A stretch of 64,000 nt of DNA from JAMXLO01 sp963812475 (GTDB lineage: Bacteria > Pseudomonadota > Alphaproteobacteria > Acetobacterales > Acetobacteraceae). Of this stretch, positions 35,140-45,134 are shown piece after piece (position 1 is the first letter of the stretch; each line of letters starts with the position of its first letter). The notes beneath the pieces are model-generated. The model saw only the letters and a list, made by a program, of their open reading frames with translations, made no database searches and was not told where the DNA came from. The translations under genes and the position numbers were made by a program. The stretch spans positions 94,824 through 158,823 of the forward strand of contig CAWEVI010000006.1 of NCBI GenBank assembly GCA_963812475.1, written 5' to 3'.

Positions 35140-37032
35140 ATGGCAAGTTGGAAGGACAGACTGGCTCTGACGGCCCAGAGAAATCGGCTGGAGATCATCA
35201 AGGCCAAGCTGAGCAGGCGGGATTTGGTTCGAATGGGGCTCCTGACAGCAGGCGGGACGCTCGTCATCAAGCAGGGACTCAGTTCAAGAGCCTTCGCCGA
35301 TGGGGGCGGCCCATCCAGCCCGCCCATCCAGAATCCGTTCGTCCAAGAGATGCCACGCCTCCCGGTGTTGCCTGGGTTCACTGATCCCAATCAGTTCGCC
35401 AGAGGTGGGCCACCCATTGCGACCACCGTGATCGATGGGGCAACGAAGGTCCATCCGCAACAGTTGTTCACGACATTTCCGCCGAAGAAATACTATGAGC
35501 TGCATATGCGGGAAGCCAATGTGCAGCTTCATCCCGACTATCCGCCAAACTCCACCACTGTATGGGGCTTCAACGGTCAGGTTCCCGGCCCGCTCATTCG
35601 TGCCAACTACGGCAAGTCAACCCTGGTTCGGTATTACAATGACCTGCCCTCGGTCAAGCTTCCGGCGCCTGACGGCTTTGGCATTGCCGAGATTTCAACG
35701 CACTTGCACAATGCCCATACCCCATTTGAAAGCGACGGCAACCCGGTCGACTTCATCAACTCGATCAATGATCCGACGCCGCTCGATCCGCTTGGCTTCA
35801 AGGATAATCATTACCCGAATGTCTACGCGGGGTATGCAACTCTTGGTCAGATTGCGGGAGCATCGGCTGCCGGCAACCCGAATGAGGCGTTGGGTTCGCT
35901 CTGGTACCATGACCATCATCTCGATTTCACTGCCCAGAACGTCTACAAGGGCATGTTTGGTTGTTACACCCTGTTCGATAATGTCGATAACAACAACGAA
36001 AACGATACGACGCCAGGCGCGCTGAAGCTGCCGAGCGGCGACTTCGACATCCCGATATTCTTCAATGACTTCCTGCTCAACCAGGACCACAAATTGGTAT
36101 TCGACCTGTTTGATCTTGATGGGATCCTTGGCGACAAATTCTGTGCGAACGGGGCAATCCAGCCGAAGCTTACCGTCCAGAAACGTCGCTACCGCTTCAG
36201 GCTCTACAATCCAGGTCCATCGCGCTGGTACCAGTTTGCACTGACCGATCCTGCAGGCACGACTCTTTTTCCATTCTGGCAGATCTCCTCCGACGGCAAT
36301 CTGTTACCGAACGCGGTGAAAGTCACAAGTGTGCGTATGTCCGTCGCGGAACGGGTCGATATCGTTGTGGACTTCAGCAGTGCCGTGTTTGGATCATTGA
36401 CTCAACTGTTTCTCGTCAACCAGTTGGAACAGGTCAACGGTCGGGGGCCGACCGGCAAGGTCCTCAATCCGGGGACGCCCATCATCAAGATCAACTTGCA
36501 GCCGCTGGTGGGAAGTGATCCAAGCAATCCGGGGTTGGCGATAACCGCCGGGCCTCAAATTGGCATCCATCTGCGCGATCTTCCTGATACCGATGCTCAG
36601 CTCGCGGCGGCGGTTGCCAAGGCGAGAACCCGCACCTTCCGGTTTGAGCGAGGAAATGGCGCATGGCAGGTCAATGGAAAGTTCTTTGACGAAGACGTTA
36701 TCAACGCCAATCCTGCGCTGGAGGGCGAAGAGGTCTGGATTCTCCAAAATGGCGGAGGTGGCTGGAGCCATCCTATCCATGCACACTTCGAAGAGGCGCG
36801 CCCACTAACGCACAACGGCGCGCCCATCACGCAAAACACAGGTCAGGTCAATGGCGGCATCCTCTACGCGCGCAGGGACGTGATTCCGCTGGAAGACAGC
36901 AGCGAAACCAAGGTGTTCCTCCGTTTCCGCGATATGCAAGGGCGCTACGTGATGCACTGCCACAATGTCGTGCATGAGGATCATGCGATGATGATCCGCT
37001 TCGATATCGGCACGACACCGCCGCCGGTATGA
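35140..37032 (+). CDS. Tat-exported multicopper oxidase (CotA/bilirubin-oxidase-like)
   Basis: This is a 630-residue periplasmic laccase-like oxidase. A twin-arginine leader SRRDLVRMGLLTAGG lies at residues 25-39 after an unusually long N-region. All four copper-binding blocks are present: HLHNAH, WYHDHH, HPIHAH and HCHNVVHEDHAMM, giving the type 1 site and the trinuclear centre. Three cupredoxin domains are implied by the length. Substrates may be phenols, metals (Cu+, Mn2+) or bilirubin-like compounds. GGGGAA lies 8 bases before the ATG. A SCO-family copper protein follows after a hairpin, supporting co-expression. Confidence 0.93.
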   Translation: MASWKDRLALTAQRNRLEIIKAKLSRRDLVRMGLLTAGGTLVIKQGLSSRAFADGGGPSSPPIQNPFVQEMPRLPVLPGFTDPNQFARGGPPIATTVIDGATKVHPQQLFTTFPPKKYYELHMREANVQLHPDYPPNSTTVWGFNGQVPGPLIRANYGKSTLVRYYNDLPSVKLPAPDGFGIAEISTHLHNAHTPFESDGNPVDFINSINDPTPLDPLGFKDNHYPNVYAGYATLGQIAGASAAGNPNEALGSLWYHDHHLDFTAQNVYKGMFGCYTLFDNVDNNNENDTTPGALKLPSGDFDIPIFFNDFLLNQDHKLVFDLFDLDGILGDKFCANGAIQPKLTVQKRRYRFRLYNPGPSRWYQFALTDPAGTTLFPFWQISSDGNLLPNAVKVTSVRMSVAERVDIVVDFSSAVFGSLTQLFLVNQLEQVNGRGPTGKVLNPGTPIIKINLQPLVGSDPSNPGLAITAGPQIGIHLRDLPDTDAQLAAAVAKARTRTFRFERGNGAWQVNGKFFDEDVINANPALEGEEVWILQNGGGGWSHPIHAHFEEARPLTHNGAPITQNTGQVNGGILYARRDVIPLEDSSETKVFLRFRDMQGRYVMHCHNVVHEDHAMMIRFDIGTTPPPV

Positions 37033-37037
37033 GGGAA

Positions 37038-37067
37038 CTGGAGTGGCGCCCCAAAGCGCCACTCCAG
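37038..37067 (+). promoter_or_regulatory. Perfect 12-bp hairpin between the multicopper oxidase and SCO genes
   Basis: Five bases after the oxidase stop, ctggagtggcgc (37038-37049) pairs perfectly with gcgccactccag (37056-37067) around the loop cccaaa. No T-run follows, so it is not a classical terminator. In this position it more likely sets mRNA stability or relative expression of the two genes. A second short palindrome (ccagatctctgg, 37068-37079) follows directly. Confidence 0.7.
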
Positions 37068-37090
37068 CCAGATCTCTGGGAACAGATCAC

Positions 37091-37681
37091 ATGAACAGGC
37101 GAAATCTGCTCGTTGGGACTGCCGCGATCGCTCTTGGACCGTTCGCCGTTGCATCGTCGGGCAAGGCACGAAGTCAGGTTGGCGCCGAGTGGTTCACCAA
37201 TGTCGAGGTGACGACGCAGGATGGGCGGACGTTGCGGTTCTATGCCGACGTGATGAAGGGGAAGATCTTGCTCATCAACTTCTTCTTCACCGAGTGTGAC
37301 GCGGTTTGCCCGCTGATGACCGAGAATCTTGTCCGCGTGCAGGAACTGCTCGCCCCCCGCGTCGGCACGGACATCTTCATGGTTTCGATCACGCTGCAAC
37401 CCGAGCATGACACGCCGGAGGTGCTGGCTGCCTACGCCAGGACCTATGGCGTCGGGCCAGGCTGGCTCTTCCTCACCGGCAAGAGGAGCGACATCGAACT
37501 CCTCCGCCACCGCCTGGGATTTGTCGATTCCGATCCGACCCAGGACGCCGACCTGGAACAGCATATCGGCACCGTGCGCATCGCCAACGAGCCGCTGCGC
37601 CGTTGGGCGATGTGCCCGGCGCTGCTCGATCCGGCAGCGCTTGTCCGTACGGTCAAGCGGGTGATCCCGGAACGAGCCTGA
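37091..37681 (+). CDS. SCO1/SenC-family copper chaperone-like protein
   Basis: This is a 196-residue exported thioredoxin-fold protein. The start is the ATG at 37091 (MNRRNLLVGTAAIALGPFAV), with a Tat-like leader. The copper-binding CxxxC is ECDAVCP (Cys69, Cys73) in the block LLINFFFTECD. Family blocks FMVSITLQPEHDTPEVLAAYA and GWLFLTG follow. The conserved distal His is probably in LEQHIGTVRI. SCO proteins deliver copper to oxidases, so service to the adjacent multicopper oxidase is likely. Confidence 0.88.
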   Translation: MNRRNLLVGTAAIALGPFAVASSGKARSQVGAEWFTNVEVTTQDGRTLRFYADVMKGKILLINFFFTECDAVCPLMTENLVRVQELLAPRVGTDIFMVSITLQPEHDTPEVLAAYARTYGVGPGWLFLTGKRSDIELLRHRLGFVDSDPTQDADLEQHIGTVRIANEPLRRWAMCPALLDPAALVRTVKRVIPERA

Positions 37682-37752
37682 GGCGTGGCACAAGCGGCCG
37701 TGTCGCCGGCCGCAGTCGTCAGCAGATCACGGATCAACCGATTGCATGAACG

Positions 37753-38043
37753 CTAAATTCGTCGGCCATCCAGGAAGACCGGTCGAAAGGCGCCGATATA
37801 CGTGCTCGCGAACAGACCGGCCGCGACGTAAGGATCTCTCGCCGCAAACTCTTCCGCGGCCGCACGGTCAGCCACGTCGATAATCAGCACTGAACCGTCC
37901 TGCTGACCATTCTCATCCAACAGCGCGCCACCTGACGCGATACAGCTCATGACCGCTTCAAGATAAACGAGGTGTCTTGGTCGCTCCGACTGCCGCAGAC
38001 CGATGCAGTTCGGCTTGTCATGTCGAATAACGGAAAAAAGCAT
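37753..38043 (-). CDS. YciI-like protein
   Basis: This is a 96-residue single-domain protein of the YciI/YCII superfamily (ferredoxin-like fold). It is recognised from MLFSVIRHDKPNCIGLRQSERPRHLVYLE, VLIIDVADRAAAEEFAARDPYVAAGLF and IGAFRPVF. The conserved His-Asp pair typical of the fold is probably in RPRHL and ARDPY. The ATG at 38043 is preferred over a TTG seven codons earlier. Function is unknown. Confidence 0.82.
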   Translation of the reverse strand: MLFSVIRHDKPNCIGLRQSERPRHLVYLEAVMSCIASGGALLDENGQQDGSVLIIDVADRAAAEEFAARDPYVAAGLFASTYIGAFRPVFLDGRRI

Positions 38044-38244
38044 CTGTTGAGGTCTCTCGATCAATCAGGCTGCCATCACACAGAGCGAAGCATGCCCGCA
38101 GCACTATCTAGGCAGGTGATATCCCATTTCTTGGAAAGAACAAAGCCCCATCGCGCGAGCACGCGCTGGAAATCCAAACCGCGCGTCCTTTCAACAGGCG
38201 CATCGCTCGACGTTGGCGTCCATGCCACTTTTAACCCGCTGGTG

Positions 38245-39141
38245 TCATGCCTGTCGCACTGCGAGACTTACACCGGCTATAACCAGGACGAGCGATGCGA
38301 TTTGTGGAAACAGAAGCGGCTCGCCGAGCGAGATTGCCGAAGCCATGACGCCGACAATCGGCGTGAGCAGCATACCGATCGCCGCCGTGCCCGCCTCAAC
38401 GCGCCGCAAGGCCGCGAACCAGGTCAGATAGCAGATCCCAAGGGAAACGACCGCAGTATAGGACAGTGCTGCCCAGCCGAACCAGGGCATGTCCAACAAA
38501 TGCGGGCGCTCCAGGATGGCACTCGCCCCCAACAGCGGTATGCATCCGATTCCAACCTGCCATGCGGTCGCCGCAATGGGTGAAAGGCCGATCGGCCAGC
38601 GCTTGGAAAGTACCGTACCGAGTGCGAACAATATCGCCGCCGTCAGCACGATCACCACGCCCGGCAGTTTGGCCATATCGATATGGAGGCCATTTCCCCC
38701 AACCAGCACACCAATGCCGCAAATGCCCAGCAGAAGCGCGCCTAGCCGCCGCGGCACAAGCTGTTCACCCAGAATGGGCCAAGCAAGCAAAGCTGTCCAA
38801 ACAGGCATCGTATAAGCAAGTGTTGCCGCTTCGCCGGCGTTGAGCCAGAGCAGCGACAGCGTTGTCAGTCCCATCCAGGCGCTCACGTTCAGCAGTGCCG
38901 ACCAAATGAGCCGCCACCACAGGTGATGCGCTACCGTCAACATCTCGCCACGCGAGGCCGCCAGTCCAGCCAGGGCGAGGCTGGCCACGATGCCGGAAAT
39001 TCCACGTGCCGTGAGTGGCGGGCATTGCGCCAGCAACAACTTCGTCGCGGGCCAATTGAGCCCCCAGCCGAGCGCAGTGACGAACAGGCAGCCGATCCCG
39101 ATCAGCTTGGTCGGCCGATAGCCTGTCACTACCGCGGTCAT
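38245..39141 (-). CDS. EamA/DMT-family permease
   Basis: This is a 298-residue inner-membrane drug/metabolite transporter with ten predicted helices in two EamA repeats. The first repeat starts IGIGCLFVTALGWGLNWPATKLLL and the second IVLTAAILFALGTVLSKRW. The terminal EPLLFPQIASLVLVIAGV is typical. The ATG at 39141 (MTAVVTGYRP) was chosen over a start 42 codons upstream whose extension is not protein-like. The substrate is unknown. Confidence 0.85.
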   Translation of the reverse strand: MTAVVTGYRPTKLIGIGCLFVTALGWGLNWPATKLLLAQCPPLTARGISGIVASLALAGLAASRGEMLTVAHHLWWRLIWSALLNVSAWMGLTTLSLLWLNAGEAATLAYTMPVWTALLAWPILGEQLVPRRLGALLLGICGIGVLVGGNGLHIDMAKLPGVVIVLTAAILFALGTVLSKRWPIGLSPIAATAWQVGIGCIPLLGASAILERPHLLDMPWFGWAALSYTAVVSLGICYLTWFAALRRVEAGTAAIGMLLTPIVGVMASAISLGEPLLFPQIASLVLVIAGVSLAVRQA

Positions 39142-39369
39142 CTTCCCGCAACCTTGTCCAATGACTGTCGCAAAGGTGCCTATCGAACGCAGATCTGCCG
39201 TGCGCCCCAACGGCCACGGATGGGTTACGTCCCGGATTTGCGGCGAAAAATAGCATCGACCAGCCAAATTAAATAGCCTAATGTTCGCCTAGCGGATGAA
39301 ACTCGCGCATTCAACGAGTGGTATCCCTGCCTTGGCAGGCTCGCAAAGGCGTATAAGGCGATTTATCGA

Positions 39370-40476
39370 ATGAGGAACTACGTGAGCAGGCGTCCGTTTC
39401 GTGACAGATTCGACCGCCGTGCCGCTCGTTGGCTGAACGCGGCAGGCGTGGTGGCGATGGGGCTCCTGCTGTCCGTCTGTGTCGCCCGGGCCAACGAACC
39501 GGTCGAGTTGAAGGTCGTCGGCGGCCTGGCGGGCGTCAGCCAGTATGAGCGGCTGGAGAAGCCGTTCTGGGAACATCAGATCGAGACACTGTCGAACGGA
39601 AGCATCAAGGCGGAGATCCATGCATTCGACCGCAGCGGCCTGCCAGGTCAGGAAATGCTGCAACTGATGCGACTGGGTATCGTTCCATTTGGAACCGCAC
39701 TGCTCGCCGTCGTATCGGGAGACGAGCCCGAACTCAATGCCGTCGATCTACCGGCGCTCAATCCCGACATGCAGGCGTTGCGGAAGACAGTGGCACTATA
39801 TCGCTCACATCTGCAGCAGATGCTCCGGACAAAATTCGGCATCGAACTGCTCGCGGTCTATGCCTACCCGGCGCAGGTCATCTTTTGCGCAAGGCCATTC
39901 ACCGGCCTGAGCGACCTCGTCGGTCGCCGCATCCGCACCTCGTCGGTTGGGCAATCGGAGATGATGGCTGCATTGGGGGCGATACCGGTGCTCACCCCGT
40001 TCGCCGAGATTGTCAATTCGATCCGGACCGGCGTCGTCGACTGTGCCATCACTGGAACATTGAGCGGCAATGAAATCGGCCTGCCCAATGTCACGTCGTA
40101 CATTTATCCGATGGCGATAAGCTGGGGCCTGTCGTTCTTTGGTGCAAATGCCGCGGTGTGGGAGGCGTTGCCCACCGACCTCCGCACCACACTGAAGGAG
40201 GCGATAGCCGGCCTGGAACGCGAGATCTGGGATGCCGCGGATCGCGAAACCGCGGCTGGTCTGGCGTGCGACATTGGCGCTCCCGATTGCAGCGGCGAAC
40301 ATAGTCCTGGCCGCATGGTGTTGGTCCCGGTCACCGCGCAGGACGAGGCCACGCGGAAACGGATGTTGGTCGAGTCGGTGTTGCCGGGCTGGATACAGCG
40401 CTGTGGCACGGATTGCGTTGACGCTTGGAATCGAGAATTGGCGCCAGCGCTTGGCATCAAGGCAAAGCCAGACTGA
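39370..40476 (+). CDS. TRAP-transporter solute-binding protein (DctP-like)
   Basis: This is a 368-residue periplasmic binding protein with a signal peptide ending near VCVARA. DctP-family blocks are clear: ELKVVGGLAGVSQYERLEKPFW, MLQLMRLGIVPFGTALL, FTGLSDLVGRRIRTSS and EIVNSIRTGVVDCAITGTLSGNEIGL. The conserved Arg for carboxylate binding is probably in GRRIRT. Several extra cysteines near the C-terminus (ACDIGAPDC, RCGTDC) suggest disulfides. The membrane subunits (DctQM) are not nearby. Confidence 0.86.
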   Translation: MRNYVSRRPFRDRFDRRAARWLNAAGVVAMGLLLSVCVARANEPVELKVVGGLAGVSQYERLEKPFWEHQIETLSNGSIKAEIHAFDRSGLPGQEMLQLMRLGIVPFGTALLAVVSGDEPELNAVDLPALNPDMQALRKTVALYRSHLQQMLRTKFGIELLAVYAYPAQVIFCARPFTGLSDLVGRRIRTSSVGQSEMMAALGAIPVLTPFAEIVNSIRTGVVDCAITGTLSGNEIGLPNVTSYIYPMAISWGLSFFGANAAVWEALPTDLRTTLKEAIAGLEREIWDAADRETAAGLACDIGAPDCSGEHSPGRMVLVPVTAQDEATRKRMLVESVLPGWIQRCGTDCVDAWNRELAPALGIKAKPD

Positions 40477-40563
40477 GCCGCCGGCTCGTCCTCGCAATCC
40501 CGGGTTGAAGAATTTTCAGTCCGCGGCACATTTCAGTGCGGCGTCGAACAGGCGGTAGTAGAT

Positions 40564-41037
40564 TCAACTCAACGATCTTGCTCCGCTCAATTCGTACATC
40601 GCGCGTGCTGCGAGGTTTTCGGAATCCGTCGTCCACTCCAGTGCCGAGAACCCTTCGCTGAGAGCGAGGCGGGCCGCCGCCTTGACAAGCGCACGTCCAA
40701 TACCGTGCCGTCGCATCGGCTTCGTCACGTAAAGATCACGAATATAGAGCGAGCGCGTCAATTCGAATGCCGGGAAGGTCACATTCATGACCACGGAACC
40801 AACGATCCCCTCGCCCCCCACGGCAACCAGGATGTGCGGATCGAACGTGTGCGCAGGCGGCCTGCAAGCCAAAGTCGCCGCTGCCTGTGCCGCGACATCG
40901 GATACCGGTCGACCATAGTGGCATTGCATCTCCGAGAAGATCAGAGCAAGCCCCGCAATGTCTGCCGCCGATGGACGGCGGACAACGATGTCCTCTGACG
41001 AGGTCGCAAAATAGTCAGCAGTTCGAAAGGGTGCCAT
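40564..41037 (-). CDS. GNAT-family N-acetyltransferase
   Basis: This is a 157-residue acetyltransferase. The GNAT core is visible: IVVRRPSAADIAGLALIFSEM at the start, the strand region SLYIRDLYVTKPMR, and the acetyl-CoA binding loop RRHGIGRALVKAAARLAL (RxxGxG/A). The terminal block ALEWTTDSENLAARAMYE is typical. The acceptor is unknown; amino acids, antibiotics or polyamines are possible. No co-operonic neighbour. Confidence 0.85.
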   Translation of the reverse strand: MAPFRTADYFATSSEDIVVRRPSAADIAGLALIFSEMQCHYGRPVSDVAAQAAATLACRPPAHTFDPHILVAVGGEGIVGSVVMNVTFPAFELTRSLYIRDLYVTKPMRRHGIGRALVKAAARLALSEGFSALEWTTDSENLAARAMYELSGARSLS

Positions 41038-41719
41038 GAGGAATGGAGGGCCTTTTCTAATGCGCCATGATCGTTGCCCGCTGGCCGAGCGAGGAGCCCT
41101 GTGAATGCCGGTTCGACCGGTGATGTCGATGGGTCCGCCTGCGCGACCTGTCGCAAGTGGCTCGATCTACGGATGATGGTGTGCCGGCTGGCACTGTCGG
41201 AACAGGAATGCCTGGATTGAGGCAGCGCACTCAACACTCCAACTCATGCCCGAACTGAACGACCACGGCCAGACTTTACTGTGGTAATGTGGTGTCGCGT
41301 GTTCCGAACCGCAGCGGCACGGGCCTCGGCTGCTCTGGCTCGATACACTTATCCCATATAAGCATCAAATTGTCCTCGACAACCACTCCGCGCACATGTC
41401 AAAGAGAAACCGGTGTTCAGCCAGCTTTCAAGCGCCATGGTCGCTTCTCATTCAACCGTCGGCTTTAGCGTGGCTTCAGGCTCACGATCCGTGTCGATGT
41501 GCCTCACTTCACAGGGACACCGGCTCTGTAATTTGCCACAACGACGCCCGACCGAGCCCTGGACACAAGCAGGTAGCGTTGGACGCAGCGGCTTCATAGC
41601 GTGCGATCCGTCGATCCGGATGCGATCTGTCACGCTGAAGCCTACTGCCCGATAGTGGGCCAGAGACCGTTGCAGCAGTCTGCCCGGCCACACTATCGTT
41701 ATAGGACCGTTATAGGGAA
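41038..41719. other. Long intergenic region before the GGDEF/EAL gene
   Basis: About 680 bases with no recognisable gene on either strand; short frames here are not protein-like. Its right edge holds a tandem repeat that may regulate the next gene. Confidence 0.35.
41697..41716 (+). repeat. Two tandem copies of CGTTATAGG at 11-base spacing
   Basis: The 9-base word cgttatagg occurs at 41697-41705 and again at 41708-41716, one helical turn apart and ending three bases before the ATG of the GGDEF/EAL gene. Tandem words at this spacing are typical of direct-repeat operators. The second copy also overlaps the expected ribosome-binding area. Confidence 0.4.
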
Positions 41720-44700
41720 ATGAGTACAGCGGAATTTGGTCATTATAATTCAACCGTGGCGCACTGGACCATGTCCGCACGAAGCATGCGGCTGGCCATC
41801 GTACTCGGGGCAGGCCTCATACTTGCAACGCTGATCGGCGGCAGCACACTTCTGCTGGAACGGACGCGACAGACAGCGCTTCACGCTGTCGACACGACGC
41901 TGCAGAACGCCGCCCTGGTGGTCGAGAACACCATCAACCGTCAACTCCTCCAGGTGGATGGCGCGTTGGCCAGCCTGCCGGCCCTGTTCGCGACCGTCGC
42001 GAGCCAAAACGGCGAGATCGATCAACCGGCGGCGACGCGGTTGCTGCGGTCGTTCAACTTTGCGACCTTTGCCTTCCGCGACCTGCTGCTGATCCGGCCG
42101 GACGGAACTCTCTGGGCGGCCGCCCGGCCGCGACCGAGGAACCAGCCGCCTCCGAGAATCTCGCCACCAAACCGAGTGCCACACCCAGGGGCGGTAGGGG
42201 TCGGGGGGCCGGAGCGAAACCCGCTCACGGGAGACTGGTCCTGGCTGCTCGCGCGGCCGATCACCCTGCCAGGCGTCGGGGAACTGCAAGCGGTTGCCGA
42301 AGTGCCGGTTTCATTCATTACCACGCTTCTCGCCCCCGTAGGCGAGATTCCGGGCCTGCGCATCTACATCGAGCGGCCCGACGGCCTGCTCCTCGCCAGC
42401 TTGCCGCACGATGAGTTGAAGATCGGCAAACCGCTCGTGCCGGCCATCATCAATCTGGGCGCAGACAACATCCCATTCTTCGTCCCGCCCAAGATCATGC
42501 GCACTGCCACCGTCGCAATTTCGCGGCACACGCTATACCCGGACGTCCAGGTCACCCTGACCCTCGCTTTGTCGACTGCTATGGCGGACTGGGTCCGTGA
42601 CCGTAACCGTCTGCTTATTGTTGTCGCGGTTGCAGGGGTGCTTCTCCTGGCACTTGCAGTCGCACTCTATGCGGCAATGCGCGAACGCGAGCGCGTCGAG
42701 ATCGAGCGCATGAAATCCCGCAACATGCTGGACAGCGCCATCGAGTCGATGTCGGACGGCTTTGTCATGTGGGACGAGCAGGATCGTCTGATCACCTGCA
42801 ATGAGCGATACCGCGAAATGTACTCGATCAGCGCCCCATACATCAAAGCCGGCGCAGTATTCGAAGATATCATCCGGGCAGGCGCAGCGATCGGCCAGTA
42901 CCCGCAGGCCGGCAACGATATCGAACGGTTCGTTCGTGATACGGTCGAGTGGCATCGCGGCAATCACGGCTCGCTTGAGCGACTGCTGCCAGACGGCAGG
43001 TGGGTGCTGATCACGGAGCGTCACACTTCAAGCGGCGGTACAGTTGGTATCCGCACCGACATCACAGCACTCAAGGAAGCGCTGTCGAGCCTGGCGGTTG
43101 CGAATGAGCGAGTCAGTCAGGCGATTGCAGAAGTGCAGTCACAGAATGTGGCACTCATGGAGCGCGATTTCGCTTTGCGTACCCAGAACATGCTGTTCAC
43201 GGCGGCCTTGAACAACATGTCCCAAGGACTCCTGATGGTCGACTCCGAACGCAGACTGATCGTGTGCAACAACCAATTCCTCGATATATTCCGAATAACC
43301 GCGACCCAACCGTCTCCAGGTATCACAACGGCTGCACTGTTCCACTCTATCGAGAGTGGCGGTGGCCTGAGTCCCGACGCGGTGCGGAAGATCTACCGGA
43401 ACCAGGAGGATCTCGCAGCGTCGCAACGGTCGGGGCTGTTCGTTACCATCGACGACGATCATCTTGCGCTGGCCGTTTCCCAGTGCCCCTTGTCCGATGG
43501 TGGCTGGGTCGCAACCTATGAGGACGTTACTGAGCAGCAGCGTACCGAGGGCCGCATCCGTTTCCTGGCCCACCACGATACTCTTACGCAATTGCCAAAT
43601 CGAGCATTGTTTCACGATCGCATGGATGAAGTGCTGGGCCATTTGACCAACGATGGCGGACGCTTGGCGCTGCTGTACCTCGACCTGGACAAGTTCAAAT
43701 ACGTGAACGATACCCTCGGACACCCCGCGGGTGACACTCTTCTTGAGTCCGTCGCGCGACGGCTGCGGGCCTGCGTTCGTGATTCCGATATCGTCGCCCG
43801 ACTTGGAGGAGATGAGTTTGCAATCCTCTACCTTTCGCCCGAGTTGCCGGCGGCGGCGATGGCACTTGCTCAACGCGTGATTGATACAATTGGTGCGCCC
43901 TATCAACTCGGCCAGCGCCCCGTGCATGTGGGTGTCAGCATTGGTATCGCCATCGCAAGCGGCAGCGAGACGGATGGCGATACTCTCCTCAAGAACGCCG
44001 ATATGGCGCTATACCAAGCCAAGGCAAAGGGAGGGAGGTCATATTGCATCTTTGAGGCCGATATGGAGGCCAACCTCGCATGCGCGGCTTACAAGTGAAG
44101 CTGATCTGCGCGTCGCGTTGGAACGGGAACAATTCGAGATCCATTACCAGCCTATCCATGATCTGCAAAGCGATCAGCTCTGCGGATTCGAAGCTCTATT
44201 GCGTTGGAACCATCCAACCCGCGGGGTGGTGTTGCCAGGGCAGTTCATCCCATTGGCCGAGGAGCTGGGCATCATAAAGCCAATCGGTGCGTGGATCTTT
44301 CAGAAGGCATGCGTTGATGCGGTACGGTACCTTGGCGACGTGAAGGTCGCTGTCAATCTTTCACCCATCCAGCTTGAGGACGACGGAATTATCGGAATCA
44401 TCAGATCCGCGCTGTCAGTGTCTGGGTTGGATCCGGCAAGGCTGGAAATCGAAATCACGGAATCGGCGCTCCTGAAGAACAGCACGATGACGATTGCGCT
44501 TCTGGTTCGACTGCACGACCTCGGCCTGAGCATTGCACTGGACGATTTTGGGACCGGTTACTCGTCGCTCAGCTACCTGCGGAGCTTCCCTTTCGACAAG
44601 ATCAAGATCGATCGCTTGTTCATCAGCGAGATGGCAACGCGGGACGATTGCGCGGCCATTGTCAGTTCGGTCGTCAGCCTGGCCGCAAGGCTCGGGATGA

Positions 44701-44858
44701 CAACGACGGCGGAGGGTGTGGAAACGAATGAGCAGCTCAATCTCGTCCGTGACGTCGGATGCTCTTCAGCGCAAGGCTACCTGTTCGGACGACCCCAGCC
44801 CATCCAAAAGGCCGCCGAGATGATAACGGCTCAATCGATGATAGGAGTGCAGAATTAG
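41720..44858 (+). CDS. Membrane-bound PAS-GGDEF-EAL protein (cyclic-di-GMP turnover), interrupted by a one-base frameshift
   Basis: This is a signalling protein that makes and/or degrades c-di-GMP. A membrane helix lies near residues 23-45, then a periplasmic sensor domain, a second helix near 300, PAS-like blocks (NMLDSAIESMSDGFVMWDEQ, ALNNMSQGLLMVDSERR), a GGDEF domain with the motif as LGGDEFAI and an EAL domain (FEALLRWNHP, NLSPIQLE, ALDDFGTGYSSL). EAL appears as FEALLRW. After ADMEANL (about 44078) the first frame stops within a few codons, and the EAL half continues in another frame (RLTSEADLRVALERE). The span is one base longer than a multiple of three; repaired, the protein is about 1045 residues. 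Several start codons are possible before residue 18. Confidence 0.85.
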
Positions 44859-44963
44859 AGAGTGCCCCGTGCGAACAAGTTGCCCTGCAGACCTGGCTCC
44901 TGCCGCTGCCGCGACGACCCGCTCAGCGGACGTGGAAACAGGCTTGCGCACCGCCCTGTTCCA

Positions 44964-45083
44964 TCACGTCCGATGCTGTCTGGTCGATCCGCCGATCCTG
45001 TCAGCAGTGTTCGGCCCCACCCAGGCGCAGCCGAGGACCGCGACGACCAGGGCAGTCAAAATGGTCAGAATTGTCCCGATCAT
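44964..45083 (-). CDS. Possible 39-residue small membrane protein
   Basis: On the minus strand, a GGAGG six bases upstream precedes an ATG at 45083 and the reading MIGTILTILTALVVAVLGCA, then WVGPNTADRIGGSTRQHRT. One strong hydrophobic helix fills the first 20 residues. The Cys19 (VLGCA) could be a lipobox-like site. It lies just after the small exported-peptide gene on the same strand. No family is recognised. Short length makes the call uncertain. Confidence 0.35.
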   Translation of the reverse strand: MIGTILTILTALVVAVLGCAWVGPNTADRIGGSTRQHRT

Positions 45084-45134
45084 CGCGGCCTCCATCGGCC
45101 TGCCGACCGACGCTAGCGGCCGGCGCCGCCATCA

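Noticed and set aside
41448..41780. 110-codon minus-strand frame before the GGDEF/EAL gene
   Set aside because: It overlaps the start of that gene and shows no family features.
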